DNA of 64,000 bases from Bordetella genomosp. 1 (GTDB lineage: Bacteria > Pseudomonadota > Gammaproteobacteria > Burkholderiales > Burkholderiaceae_B): positions 620,001-684,000 of the forward strand of contig NZ_NEVL01000004.1 of the NCBI RefSeq assembly GCF_002261335.1, written 5' to 3'. A model generated the notes under the pieces. That model was given only the letters and a program-made list of their open reading frames with translations. It made no database searches and was not told the DNA's origin. Made by a program: the position numbers and the translations under genes. This document shows, piece by piece, positions 1 to 8,927 of the stretch (positions are counted from its first letter, which is position 1; each line of letters opens with the position of its first letter).

Positions 1-153
1 CGCAGCGTGGTCGGCGGCCCCCAGCCCTTCATCGTGCTCGGCGACGGCAACAAGCTGCTGGTGGGTGGCACCTACCAGCGCTACCGCCTCGTCGCGATCG
101 AACCCAAACGCCTCATTTTCGAAGGGCCGCGGCCCGCCATCGTAGTACGCTAG
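1..153 (+). CDS. C-terminal fragment of type III secretion inner-membrane ring protein (SctD-like), 5' end outside window
   Basis: The reading frame is open from base 1 and stops with TAG at 151-153, giving the last 50 residues of a protein that starts outside the window. The tail is rich in short beta-strand-like segments (GNKLLVGGTYQRYRLVAIEP, then RLIFEGPRPAIVV), which resembles the periplasmic end of SctD/YscD proteins. The main support is position: a small SctE-like gene and the needle gene follow at once on the same strand, as in the D-E-F gene order of several type III loci. The family call is an inference from context; the fragment alone would not prove it. Confidence 0.5.
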   Translation, partial: RSVVGGPQPFIVLGDGNKLLVGGTYQRYRLVAIEPKRLIFEGPRPAIVVR

Positions 154-185
154 CGTACCGACGCCCTACGCCGGAGATCCTCAGC

Positions 186-467
186 ATGAGCTCGCAACCC
201 GCCCTCACCGACCTCGAAGACCGTCTCGCCGCGCCCGGCGGCGCCGAGCTGCGCGCAGGCCTCGCCGCGCGCGTGCAGACCATCGGCCGGCGCGTGCGCA
301 CCGAGCTCGACGCGGGCCTGCCGCGCGCCGACTTCGCCGCCTACAGCGCGGTGGCCGCCGCCGCCGACGCGGCCGCCGCCGTGCTGGCCGCCTATCCCTT
401 GGCGCAGGAGCCCGGCCCGGCGGCCGGCGCGCCTGCCCAGACCCTACCCTCGTTTACGCCTCGCTAA
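186..467 (+). CDS. Small type III secretion protein, SctE-like needle co-chaperone candidate
   Basis: This 93-residue protein starts at ATG 186 behind a GGAG ribosome site and ends 10 bp before the needle gene. It is Ala/Leu-rich and mostly helical in character (LEDRLAAPGG, AELRAGLAARVQTIGRR, AAAADAAAAVLAAY), with no signal peptide or membrane segment. Its size, helicity and place between an SctD-like tail and the SctF needle match the SctE/YscE/BscE class, which binds needle monomers in the cytoplasm and stops early polymerisation. Sequence in this class is poorly conserved, so the role rests mainly on gene order. Confidence 0.5.
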   Translation: MSSQPALTDLEDRLAAPGGAELRAGLAARVQTIGRRVRTELDAGLPRADFAAYSAVAAAADAAAAVLAAYPLAQEPGPAAGAPAQTLPSFTPR

Positions 468-477
468 GGAGCGCCTC

Positions 478-744
478 ATGGCAATCAGCGGTCTGTCCGG
501 CTCGTCCGGCATCAACTTCAACACCATCAACAACACGCTCTACCAGGGCGTGCGCGCCCAGGAGACGCAGCTGCGCTCGACCCTGTCGAACATCGGCACC
601 AACGCGGACGGCACGGTCAACCAGGCCGACCTGCTCGCCATGCAGCAGCAGGTCCAGCAATGGACGATGATGATCGAGATCCAGAGCACGATCACCAAGC
701 AGGTGGCCGACTCGCTCAAGGGTGTGATCCAGAAATCCAGTTGA
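478..744 (+). CDS. sctF: Type III secretion needle protein SctF
   Basis: An 88-residue protein behind a strong AAGGAG site. It shows the needle-subunit pattern: a polar Ser/Gly/Asn-rich N-terminus (residues 1-25), a helix, a turn, and a C-terminal helix ending in the family signature QQWTMMIEIQSTITKQVADS followed by LKGVIQK. Needle subunits of this size polymerise into the hollow extracellular filament of the injectisome. Neighbours are the SctE-like gene upstream and a CesT-type chaperone gene downstream on the opposite strand. The length is close to the usual 80-90 residues for PscF/EscF/BscF, and nothing suggests damage. Confidence 0.88.
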   Translation: MAISGLSGSSGINFNTINNTLYQGVRAQETQLRSTLSNIGTNADGTVNQADLLAMQQQVQQWTMMIEIQSTITKQVADSLKGVIQKSS

Positions 745-766
745 AGCGGCGCGGCGACGCCGCGTC

Positions 767-1204
767 TCAGACCGACTGGAAGAACATCGGCGCCGGCATG
801 CGCGGCGCCGGCACGGCTTCGCGTGCAACGCGCTCGTTCCAGCGGTCGGCCTGGTCGAGCAGGGCCTCGACCGACTGCAGCACCAGCGCGGGCGTGCACT
901 CGATGTAGGGCAAGGCGAGCTGCGCGTGCGCGCGGCCATCGGGGCCGACGCTGAACACCACGCCACGGCCCGCCTGCATGAAGTTGGCCTTGGCCATCAA
1001 TTCCGCCTGCACCGTCTCGGCGCGCTCGCCCGCCAGCAGGCAGGAAAGCAGCAGCTGGCCCCGCGCGCCCATGCCGATCAGGCGCAGCACGTGGCGGCCG
1101 TCGAACACGAGCTGGCACACGCCTTCGGACGATGGTTGCAGACCATCCATGCCGAGGCTGGCGCCAAATTCGGAGACTATCCGCGCGAGGGTCGGATCGG
1201 GCAT
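767..1204 (-). CDS. CesT-family type III secretion chaperone
   Basis: A 145-residue acidic cytosolic protein. The start is placed at ATG 1204 (MPDPTLARIVSEFG), because residues read upstream in this frame look like non-coding translation. The alpha-beta-beta-beta-alpha-beta-beta-alpha layout is typical of class I secretion chaperones: an N-terminal helix (LARIVSEFGASLGMDGL), central strands (VCQLVFDGRHVLRLIGM, QLLLSCLLAG), a helix (ETVQAELMAKANFM), then strands and a C-terminal helix (ALVLQSVEALLDQADRWNE). Such proteins bind and escort effectors. It converges on the needle gene with 22 bp between stops, so it belongs to the left-edge injectisome locus. The partner effector is not identifiable here. 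Confidence 0.72.
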   Translation of the reverse strand: MPDPTLARIVSEFGASLGMDGLQPSSEGVCQLVFDGRHVLRLIGMGARGQLLLSCLLAGERAETVQAELMAKANFMQAGRGVVFSVGPDGRAHAQLALPYIECTPALVLQSVEALLDQADRWNERVAREAVPAPRMPAPMFFQSV

Positions 1205-1514
1205 CGGGATACGTTCAGAAGGGCCCGCCACACGGGGTCGGGCGAACGATTGGGCAGGGAGCGATATTACCGCTTCTGCCCGCATGGGCCGCGCCGTCGG
1301 GTGCAACCGATACATATTTTTGATGAATCTTGCACGCCCTGCACCCCGATACAGCGCTGTCAGTTCCGCCCCACGAAACTGGCGCGGCATCCGTATCAGT
1401 GAAATCCCGTAGATGAAGCGCCGATGCGGCGCGCCCGGCCTCGGTAAGATCGTTGGCGGTGCATGCGCACCGCAACAACAATCGACAAGCCCATCCGGGC
1501 GGGAGCAGTGGAAG
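1205..1514. other. Intergenic region between chaperone and oxidoreductase (divergent promoters expected)
   Basis: 310 bp with no gene. It lies between two divergent starts, so it should hold both promoters. It is AT-richer around 1306-1330, and CCGATAC occurs twice (about 1308 and 1349). No convincing -35/-10 pair or terminator could be fixed by eye. Confidence 0.4.
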
Positions 1515-2396
1515 ATGACGAAAGTCGGAATGGCAGGCATCGGCCTCATGGGCCACGGCATCGCCAGCAATATCGTCAAGCACGGTCATGCCTTGACGGT
1601 GCTCGAGCACGCGGGCAACCAGCCCCTCGATGACCTGAAGGCGGCCGGCGCCGCCACGGTGCGCGACGGCGCGGCGCTGGCCGCCAGCGCGGACGTGATC
1701 ATCCTGTGCGTGACCGGCAGCCCGCAGGTCGAGGCCGTGCTGATGGGCGCAGGCGGCGTGCTCGAAGGCCTGCGTCCCGGCACCGTCGTGATCGACTGCT
1801 CCACCGCGATTCCCTCCTCCACCCTGAAGGTGGCCGAGGCCGTGCAGGCGCGCGGCGGCCGCTTCCTCGACGCGCCCATGACGCGCACGCCCAAGGAAGC
1901 CGCCGAGGGCCGGCTCAACCTGCTGGTGGGTGGCGACGCCGCGGCGTTCGAGGAGATCCATCCGCTGCTCGCGGCCTTCGCGGAAAACATCACGCACGTG
2001 GGCCCGGTGGGCGCCGGCCATCGCATGAAGCTGCTGCACAACTATGTGTCGCTGGGCCTGATCGCGCTGATCGCCGAGGCGGCCGCCTGCGCCAAGGGTG
2101 ACGGCATCGATCCCGCGGTGTTCAGCGAGGTCCTGAGCAAGGGCGGCGGCGGCGGCGTGGCGCTCGAGCGCATCAAGCCCTACCTGATCGACGGCGATCC
2201 GTCGTCGTTGCGCTTCTTCATGTCGAATGCGCGCAAGGACCTCGAGTACTACAACACCATGGCGGCAGAGTCCGGCGCCGTGCGCGACATCGGCGCGGCC
2301 GTGCTGGCCACCTACGAACAGGCGGTGGAGCAAGGCGGCCCAGACCGCTACGTGCCCGAGCTCGCGGGCCTGCTGGGCGAGCGCCGCAAGCACTGA
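1515..2396 (+). CDS. NAD(P)-dependent 3-hydroxyisobutyrate dehydrogenase-family oxidoreductase
   Basis: A 293-residue enzyme starting at ATG 1515 behind GGGAGCAG. The N-terminus holds the Rossmann dinucleotide motif (VGMAGIGLMGHGIASNI). A later DCSTAIPSST resembles the DxST substrate loop, and FLDAPMTRTPKEAAEGRL matches the conserved FLDAPVSGG segment of beta-hydroxyacid dehydrogenases. The conserved Lys region appears in GHRMKLLHNYVSLG. The fold and length fit 3-hydroxyisobutyrate, tartronate-semialdehyde or related reductases; the substrate cannot be told. The gene stands alone on the plus strand and converges on the MFS gene, 53 bp away. The APMTRTP variant of the APVSGG motif hints at a non-standard substrate. 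Confidence 0.85.
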   Translation: MTKVGMAGIGLMGHGIASNIVKHGHALTVLEHAGNQPLDDLKAAGAATVRDGAALAASADVIILCVTGSPQVEAVLMGAGGVLEGLRPGTVVIDCSTAIPSSTLKVAEAVQARGGRFLDAPMTRTPKEAAEGRLNLLVGGDAAAFEEIHPLLAAFAENITHVGPVGAGHRMKLLHNYVSLGLIALIAEAAACAKGDGIDPAVFSEVLSKGGGGGVALERIKPYLIDGDPSSLRFFMSNARKDLEYYNTMAAESGAVRDIGAAVLATYEQAVEQGGPDRYVPELAGLLGERRKH

Positions 2397-2449
2397 GCCC
2401 ACCGTCCGGCACGGCGCGGCCAGCCGCCGCCCGCGCCGGACGCCGCCAC

Positions 2450-3727
2450 TCAGGCGGCCGCCGCGCGCGCCATCAGGGCGGCCCGGTCGGGCAGGCGCAG
2501 CGACACCAGCGCGGCCGCCACCAGCAGCACGCCGGCGCTGCCGAACGCGATCCAGTGCGTGCCGAACACGTCGAAGGCCCAGCCGCCCAGCCACGAGCTG
2601 ATCGTGCCGCCGACCTGGTGGCCGAGATAGGTGAGGCCATACAACACCCCCACCAGTTTCACGCCGTACACGTCCGCCAGGATCGCCGACGACAGCGCGA
2701 TGCTGCCGGCCCAGACGATGCCGCCCACGGCCGCCGCGGTGTAGAGCTCCCAGTGCGCGCCCACCATCACCAGCGCGAAGAAGCCGAGGCCGCGCACCGC
2801 ATAGATCACGGCGAGGATGTTGCGGCGGGGCAGGATGTCGGAAAGCCGGCCCAGCACCAGCGTGCTGAAGATCGCCACCAGGCCGATCAGGCCGATGCCG
2901 AGCGCGCTGGTGTGCGCGTCGAAGCCGTGGTCCATCAGCATCGGCATGCCGTGCGTGCCGAGGAGATTCATGCTGAAGCCACAGGCGAACAGGCCGATCA
3001 TGATGCCCCAGAAGGGGCGCGTGCGCAGCGCGCCGCGCACGCCCGCCTGGGCCAGCGGCGCGGCGGCGCGCTGGCCGCCGGTGGCCCCGCTGGCGATCTG
3101 GTCGGGCAGCAGGTCGGTGTGCGGCGGCGCCTGGTCGCGGATCACCAGGAACGCCGTCGGCAGCGTGATGAGCGCGAACAGCGCCGCGAACCCGATCAGC
3201 GTGGGACGCCAGCCGGCGAGCTCGATCGCGAAGGTCAGCGTGGGCGTCATCAGCGCGATGCCGGCCATCGAACCGGTGGAGAGAAAGAACAGCGCCATGC
3301 CGCGCTGGCGCGTGAACCAGCGGCTCAGCACGGGCGTGAGCGCCACCGGGCTGGTGAAGGCCAGCCCGACCGACAGCGCGATGCCGAAGGCCAGCATGAA
3401 GCCGGCGAGGCTGGTGGCGGTGATGGTCCAGAGGATGGACAGCACCACGATGAGGGTGCCGGTGACGAGCACGAAGCGCGTGCCGCGCACGCTGACCAGA
3501 TAGCCGGCCAGCGGCATCGCGAGCCCATAACAGAGCATGCCCACGGCCACGATGGTGGCGAGTTCGCTGCGCGAGAAGCCGAGGTCGTGCGCCATCGGCA
3601 GAAAGAACGGGCCGATCCCCATGCGCAGCCCGACCGTCAGCATGGTCAGCACCGTGGCGGCCGCCACGATGTTCCAGCCGAAATACCAGCGTCCGGCGCT
3701 GCCGTCGCCTCCTGCGTCCCTACCCAA
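2450..3727 (-). CDS. MFS transporter, monocarboxylate/oxalate-type, TTG start
   Basis: A 425-residue integral membrane protein with about 12 hydrophobic helices, a central charged loop near residues 190-215, and an MFS loop RLSDILPRRN after helix 8. The start is TTG at 3727: GAGGAG lies six bases upstream, a stop closes the frame shortly before, and the next ATG would fall inside helix 1 (FGWNIVAAATVLTML). The family resembles OxlT/MCT-like carriers for organic acids. It is the last gene of a minus-strand run after the SMP-30 lactonase and a Bug receptor, with 148 bp before it, so it may export or import an acid handled by those proteins. The substrate is inferred only. Confidence 0.8.
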   Translation of the reverse strand: MGRDAGGDGSAGRWYFGWNIVAAATVLTMLTVGLRMGIGPFFLPMAHDLGFSRSELATIVAVGMLCYGLAMPLAGYLVSVRGTRFVLVTGTLIVVLSILWTITATSLAGFMLAFGIALSVGLAFTSPVALTPVLSRWFTRQRGMALFFLSTGSMAGIALMTPTLTFAIELAGWRPTLIGFAALFALITLPTAFLVIRDQAPPHTDLLPDQIASGATGGQRAAAPLAQAGVRGALRTRPFWGIMIGLFACGFSMNLLGTHGMPMLMDHGFDAHTSALGIGLIGLVAIFSTLVLGRLSDILPRRNILAVIYAVRGLGFFALVMVGAHWELYTAAAVGGIVWAGSIALSSAILADVYGVKLVGVLYGLTYLGHQVGGTISSWLGGWAFDVFGTHWIAFGSAGVLLVAAALVSLRLPDRAALMARAAAA

Positions 3728-3875
3728 AGCCGTCTCCTCGGTGTTGTCATCTTATGAGCGCGGGCCGGCAGAGCCGGCCCGCGTGTCGAGGATGATACGC
3801 CCGAGGCGCGCTTGCCGCGCGTCCCGTCGTGCCGCCCGTACGGTGAACGGACGGCACGAATGGATGCGCGCGCAA

Positions 3876-4865
3876 TCAATCGAGGCGGATGTCGGCGGAC
3901 TTCACCACCTTGGCCCAGCGCTCGCGTTCGCCGTTGAAGAACGTCATGAGCTGCGCCGGATCCTTCACCACCACCTCGGCGCCCTGTTCGTTGAGCTGCG
4001 CCTTGACCTCGGGCAGGTTGACGATGCGCGCCAGCTCGCCGGCCAGCTTGGCGGCGATGGCGTCGTTGACGGCGGTCGGGCCCATCACGCCCTGCCAGGT
4101 GCCCGACTCGAAGCCCTTGACGCCCTGTTCGGCGATGGTCGGGATGTCGGGCACGAGCGACATGCGCTCGCTCTTGGAGATCGCGATGGCGCGCAGCTTG
4201 CCGGCCTTGATGTGCGGCAGCGTGGCCAGCAGGCCGTTCATGATGACCTGGGTCTGGCCGCCGATCGTGTCGGTCACGGCCTGCGAGCCGCCCTTGTACG
4301 GCACGTACTCCCACTTCGCGCCGGTGGCCTGCTGCACGGCCACGGCGGCCAGGTGCGGCGCGCTGCCGATGGCGGTGACGGCGAAGTTCAGTCGCTCTTT
4401 CTTGGACAGCTCGACGATCTCGCCCAGCGTGCGCGCCTTCACGTCCGGATGCACGGCCAGCACGTGCGGCGAGTACGCCAGCATGCTCACGCCGCGCAGG
4501 TCCTTGGACGGGTCGAACGACAGCTTGGTGTAGACCGAGGGGCTGATCGCCAGCGCGCCCACGTCGCACAGCAGCACGGTGTGGCCGTCGTCGTTGGACT
4601 GCACCACCAGGCCGGCGCCGAGGTTGCCGTTGGCGCCCGGCTTGTTTTCCACCACCACGGTCTGGCCCAGCGCTTCGCTCAGGCGCGGCGCGACCAGGCG
4701 GCCGATGATGTCGGAGGAGCCGCCGGGCGGGTAAGGCACGATGATGCGCACGGGGCGCGTCGGCCACTTGTCGGCGTTGGTGGCCGCGCGGGCCCACGCC
4801 GGAATCCAGGGGGCCACGCACAGCGCCGCGCCGGCGCCCAGCAGACGTCTTTTGCTCGAATCCAT
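3876..4865 (-). CDS. Bug-family tripartite tricarboxylate transporter receptor
   Basis: A 329-residue periplasmic binding protein with an N-terminal RR-containing export signal (SSKRRLLGAGAALCVAPW, cleavage near AWARA). The Bug signature follows: WPTRPVRIIVPYPPGGSSD, then VENKPGANGNLGA, and later VPYKGGSQA. Bug proteins capture carboxylates and related solutes for TctAB-type membrane units and are strongly expanded in Bordetella. It lies 40 bp downstream of the SMP-30 lactonase gene and upstream of the MFS gene, all on the minus strand. The TctBA pair at 6373-8350 lacks its own TctC, so this receptor could serve it, although a terminator separates the two transcripts. The ligand is unknown. 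Confidence 0.88.
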   Translation of the reverse strand: MDSSKRRLLGAGAALCVAPWIPAWARAATNADKWPTRPVRIIVPYPPGGSSDIIGRLVAPRLSEALGQTVVVENKPGANGNLGAGLVVQSNDDGHTVLLCDVGALAISPSVYTKLSFDPSKDLRGVSMLAYSPHVLAVHPDVKARTLGEIVELSKKERLNFAVTAIGSAPHLAAVAVQQATGAKWEYVPYKGGSQAVTDTIGGQTQVIMNGLLATLPHIKAGKLRAIAISKSERMSLVPDIPTIAEQGVKGFESGTWQGVMGPTAVNDAIAAKLAGELARIVNLPEVKAQLNEQGAEVVVKDPAQLMTFFNGERERWAKVVKSADIRLD

Positions 4866-4905
4866 GAAGTCTCCGTTACTGTCGTTGATTGCGCGGGCGG
4901 CCGCG

Positions 4906-5958
<1,053 letters not shown>

Positions 5959-6099
5959 CGGAGTCTCCTTCTGTAGGTCTTTTTTCGATGGTGCTGCGTG
6001 GACTGCTGACGCGGCCGCGCGGGCGGTGTATTCACCTGTCCGGCACGGCCGCGCGGCCCCTCCCCTTGGGCCGCTGAAGGCTTTCGTTTTCCCTTCACG

Positions 6100-6117
6100 T
6101 TGTACGTTGTCGTACAA
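6100..6117. promoter_or_regulatory. Candidate GntR-type operator upstream of the lactonase operon
   Basis: TTGTACG, four bases, then CGTACAA: a perfect 7-bp inverted repeat about 140 bp upstream of the lactonase start. Short palindromes with GT/AC cores are typical of FadR/GntR regulators of sugar-acid genes. No GntR gene is in the window, so the regulator is unknown. Confidence 0.5.
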
Positions 6118-6312
6118 GATGCCGCATCGTAGCGAGAGGTTCAACCGTCCACAACCTAGGGAATATCCGAGTGAACGTCGCGGGGCCGGTGAGACCGGCG
6201 TATCACTACCCGCAGGAAGCTGCGGGTACGTCGGTCAGGCCGTTTCAGGTTGTATGATAAGTTGACGCCATGCAGCCGCGTCGGACACGGGGCGCGCGTG
6301 GCCGGCGCGCGC

Positions 6313-6346
6313 AAAAAAAGCCCGGGCATCGGCAGAAGCCCGGGCC
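6313..6346 (-). terminator. Intrinsic terminator of tctBA
   Basis: On the minus strand, GCCCGGGC, a 10-nt loop and GCCCGGGC are followed by seven T residues. It lies 27 bp after the tctA stop and ends that operon. Confidence 0.88.
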
Positions 6347-6372
6347 AAAGAGCCAACCCACATGGGCCGGAT

Positions 6373-7878
6373 TCAATCCACGTCGACGAAAGCCTCCTCG
6401 CGCTTCTTGCGCAGCGCGGGCAGCGCGACCAGCACCAGCAGCACGGCGGCGACCGCCAGCAGCGAGGCCGACAGCGGGCGGGTCACGAAGGTGCTGAATT
6501 CCCCGCGCGACAGCAGCAGCGCGCGGCGGAAGTTCTCTTCCATCATGGGCCCCAGCACCAGCCCGAGCAGCAGCGGCGCGCCTTCGCAGCCAAGCTTGCT
6601 CCAGACATAGCCGATGATGCCGAAGATCGCGAACATGAACACGTCGAACACGTTGTAGTTGAGCGAGTACACCCCGATGGTGCAGAACACCAGGATGGCC
6701 GGGAACAGCATGCGATACGGCACGCGCAGCAGCTTCACCCAGATGCCGATGAGCGGCAGGTTCAGCACCACCAGCATCAGGTTGCCGATCCACATCGAGG
6801 CGATGAGCCCCCAGAACAGCTCGGGGTGGCTGCTCATCACCTGCGGGCCCGGCTGGATATTGTGGATGGTCATCGCGCCCACCATCAGCGCCATCACCGC
6901 GTTGCCCGGGATGCCGAGCGTGAGCAGCGGGATGAACGAGGTCTGCGCGCCGGCATTGTTGGCCGACTCGGGGCCGGCCAGGCCGGCCGGGTGACCCTTG
7001 CCGAAACGCTCGGGCTGCTTGGATATCTTCTTTTCGAGCGTGTACGACGCGAAAGCCGACAGCACCGAGCCGCCGCCCGGCAGGATGCCCAGGCACGAGC
7101 CCAGCGCGGTGCCGCGCAGGATCGCGGGCGCGGCTTCGCGGAACTCCTGCTTGTTGGGGTAGAGCGAGCCCACCTTGTCCTGGATCTCGACGCGCTGCTC
7201 CTTGAGCTCGAGGTTGGCCATGATCTCCGACAGGCCGAACACGCCCATGGCCACGATGGCGAAATCGATGCCGTCCTGGAGCTCCGGGATGCTGAAGTCG
7301 TAGCGCGCCACGCCGGAGTTCACGTCGGTGCCGACCATGCCGAGCAGGAGCCCGAGCAGGATCATGCAGATCGCCTTGGGCAGCGAGCCCGAGGCCAGCA
7401 CCACCGCGCCGATCAGGCCCAGCGCCATCAGCGAGAAATACTCGGCCGGGCCGAACGCGAACGCCACTTCGGCCAGCGGCGGGGCGAAGGCGGCCAGCAG
7501 CAGCGTTGCCACGCTGCCGGCGAAGAACGAGCCGATCGCGGCCAGCGCCAGCGCCGAGCCGGCGCGGCCGTTGCGCGCCATCTGGTGGCCATCGAGCACG
7601 GTCACCACCGCCGAGGTCTCGCCGGGCAGGTTCACCAGGATGGCCGTGGTCGAGCCGCCGTACTGCGTGCCGTAGTAGATGCCGGCCAGCATGATCAGCC
7701 CGGCGGTGGGCGGCAGCACATAGGTGATGGGCAGCAGCATCGCGATGGTCGGCACCGGCCCGAGGCCCGGCAGCACGCCGACCAGGGTGCCGAGCAGGCA
7801 GCCGATGAAGGCATAGAGCAGGTTCTCCGGCGTGAACGCCACCGAGAAACCCAGCATGAGATTGTCCAGAAGTTCCAT
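6373..7878 (-). CDS. tctA: Tripartite tricarboxylate transporter large membrane subunit TctA
   Basis: A 501-residue protein with ten or more hydrophobic segments. The TctA signatures are clear: GCLLGTLVGVLPGLGPVPTI near residue 40, YYGTQYGGSTTAILVNLPGE near residue 70, and a second PGGG-type motif in LGILPGGGSVLSAF near residue 265. These glycine/proline loops line the transport path. A GAGGAG ribosome site precedes the ATG at 7878, and the gene follows tctB by 13 bp. The length equals the usual 500 residues. It works with TctB and a periplasmic Bug/TctC receptor to import carboxylates using an ion gradient. The receptor is not in this operon. Confidence 0.93.
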   Translation of the reverse strand: MELLDNLMLGFSVAFTPENLLYAFIGCLLGTLVGVLPGLGPVPTIAMLLPITYVLPPTAGLIMLAGIYYGTQYGGSTTAILVNLPGETSAVVTVLDGHQMARNGRAGSALALAAIGSFFAGSVATLLLAAFAPPLAEVAFAFGPAEYFSLMALGLIGAVVLASGSLPKAICMILLGLLLGMVGTDVNSGVARYDFSIPELQDGIDFAIVAMGVFGLSEIMANLELKEQRVEIQDKVGSLYPNKQEFREAAPAILRGTALGSCLGILPGGGSVLSAFASYTLEKKISKQPERFGKGHPAGLAGPESANNAGAQTSFIPLLTLGIPGNAVMALMVGAMTIHNIQPGPQVMSSHPELFWGLIASMWIGNLMLVVLNLPLIGIWVKLLRVPYRMLFPAILVFCTIGVYSLNYNVFDVFMFAIFGIIGYVWSKLGCEGAPLLLGLVLGPMMEENFRRALLLSRGEFSTFVTRPLSASLLAVAAVLLVLVALPALRKKREEAFVDVD

Positions 7879-7891
7879 GTCGTCGGGCTCC

Positions 7892-8350
7892 TCAGTCAGC
7901 CATGAAGCTCGGCCAGAGCGGGAAGATCAGCCCGAGGCCGCGGATGAAGGCGACATAGGCGAACAGCACCAGGAAGATGCCGTTGGCGACGGCGACCTTC
8001 CAGTTGAACTCGTGGCTGGCGATGCTGCTGACCATCACCATCAGGAACAGCGAGAGGTAGAGCCCGAGCGGACGCAGCGCCAGGCCGTAGAGCACGACCG
8101 ACCCGACCACCAGCGCGACGATGCGGAAATCGAAGCGCGACACGGTGGTTTCGGTGGCCCGCTTGTTGAGGGCGCCCAGCATCACGACCGCGCCCATCAG
8201 CGCCAGCACGATGCCCAGCCAGAAAGGGAAATAGCCGGGGCCCATGCGTGCCGCCGTTCCCATGCTGTATTGGGTGGCCTGCACGGCGAAGCCGCCTCCG
8301 AGGCCGATGAACATCACCCCAGACCAGAAATCCTGTCTGTTTTTTATCAA
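7892..8350 (-). CDS. tctB: Tripartite tricarboxylate transporter small membrane subunit TctB, TTG start
   Basis: A 152-residue protein with four hydrophobic helices: WSGVMFIGLGGGFAVQA, FPFWLGIVLALMGAVVML, RIVALVVGSVVLYGLA and a C-terminal pair. The motif GTAARMGPGYFP between helices 1 and 2 is typical of TctB. The start is TTG at 8350 with GGGAGA upstream; the next Met (residue 13) lies inside the first helix. It is the first gene of the tctBA operon and probably stabilises TctA. The upstream region carries repeated half-sites at 8411-8459 that could control the operon. Confidence 0.88.
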   Translation of the reverse strand: MIKNRQDFWSGVMFIGLGGGFAVQATQYSMGTAARMGPGYFPFWLGIVLALMGAVVMLGALNKRATETTVSRFDFRIVALVVGSVVLYGLALRPLGLYLSLFLMVMVSSIASHEFNWKVAVANGIFLVLFAYVAFIRGLGLIFPLWPSFMAD

Positions 8351-8410
8351 GCTGCGTCTCCCGAGTTGTGGCGTTCCAAAAAAAATACCGGGCTGGCACC
8401 CGGTGGGAAC

Positions 8411-8459
8411 GCTGTCTATCGCTTCAGCTCGCTGTCAATCTCGACAACCGATTGACAGC
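8411..8459. promoter_or_regulatory. Operator-like array upstream of tctBA
   Basis: GCTGTCAATC (8431-8440) and GATTGACAGC (8450-8459) form a perfect 10-bp inverted repeat with a 9-bp spacer. A third near-copy, GCTGTCTATC (8411-8420), lies exactly 20 bp upstream of the first in the same direction. A TTGACA -35-like box is inside the half-sites. The site is 60-110 bp from the tctB start. The regulator is unknown. Confidence 0.55.
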
Positions 8460-8871
8460 AAAACGAAAGCAGTCGGCATGGTACGTAGCATGACTTTCTC
8501 TGTGAACCCAGGAAATCACTAAATATTTGCGGGAATTCCCTGATCCATGGAATGGACAAATTCGGGCGGTCTCAACCTCGTGGCGAACGCGCCGAGCGCG
8601 AACGCCGCGCCCGCCCGACGCCGGGCATCGGCCGCAAAGGCCCGCCGGCCTTGGCCCTGCGTGCCGGCCGAGGAGCGCACACGCGCCCGCGACGCAATTG
8701 CCGTGCCAGGGGCTATCGGCCGACAACAGCCGTTATGTCGCGTTACGATATTTTTTTATCAGATAGTTGCCCTGCGAGCCTGTCCGACATGCGCCGCAGC
8801 GGCGAACCGACGATCCGCGCCGGTGTCCGGCCCCCAGGTCCAGACCAAGGGGCTCTGACGCACGGGCCGTT

Positions 8872-8919
8872 CAAACGGGTCCACCCACACGGGCCGACCC
8901 AAACGCGCCGACCCGTTTG
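8872..8919. repeat. Inverted repeat downstream of the quinone oxidoreductase gene
   Basis: CAAACGGGTC (8872-8881) and GACCCGTTTG (8910-8919) are perfect complements with a 28-base loop. It lies just past the stop of the minus-strand oxidoreductase gene. There is no U-run, so it is at most a weak terminator or a 3' stabilising hairpin. Confidence 0.4.
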
Positions 8920-8927
8920 GATGGACC

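Larger units (their letters stand above)
5959..6372. other. Intergenic region upstream of the lactonase operon
   Basis: 414 bp without a gene. It holds the palindrome at 6100-6117, the tctA terminator at 6313-6346, and the expected promoter of the lactonase operon. An AAGGAGA ribosome site lies just before 5958. Nothing else is recognised. Confidence 0.5.
8351..8927. other. Long intergenic region between tctB and the quinone oxidoreductase gene
   Basis: 577 bp with no supported gene. It holds the tctBA promoter and half-site array (8411-8459), an AT-rich patch with T7 near 8752-8758, and an inverted repeat after the oxidoreductase gene (8872-8919). Open frames here have no ribosome site or family features. 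Confidence 0.5.

Noticed and set aside
1215-2594. Long minus-strand open frame across the hydroxyisobutyrate-dehydrogenase gene
   Set aside because: It is Arg/Ala/His-rich antisense reading of a clear plus-strand enzyme and has no family motif or ribosome site.
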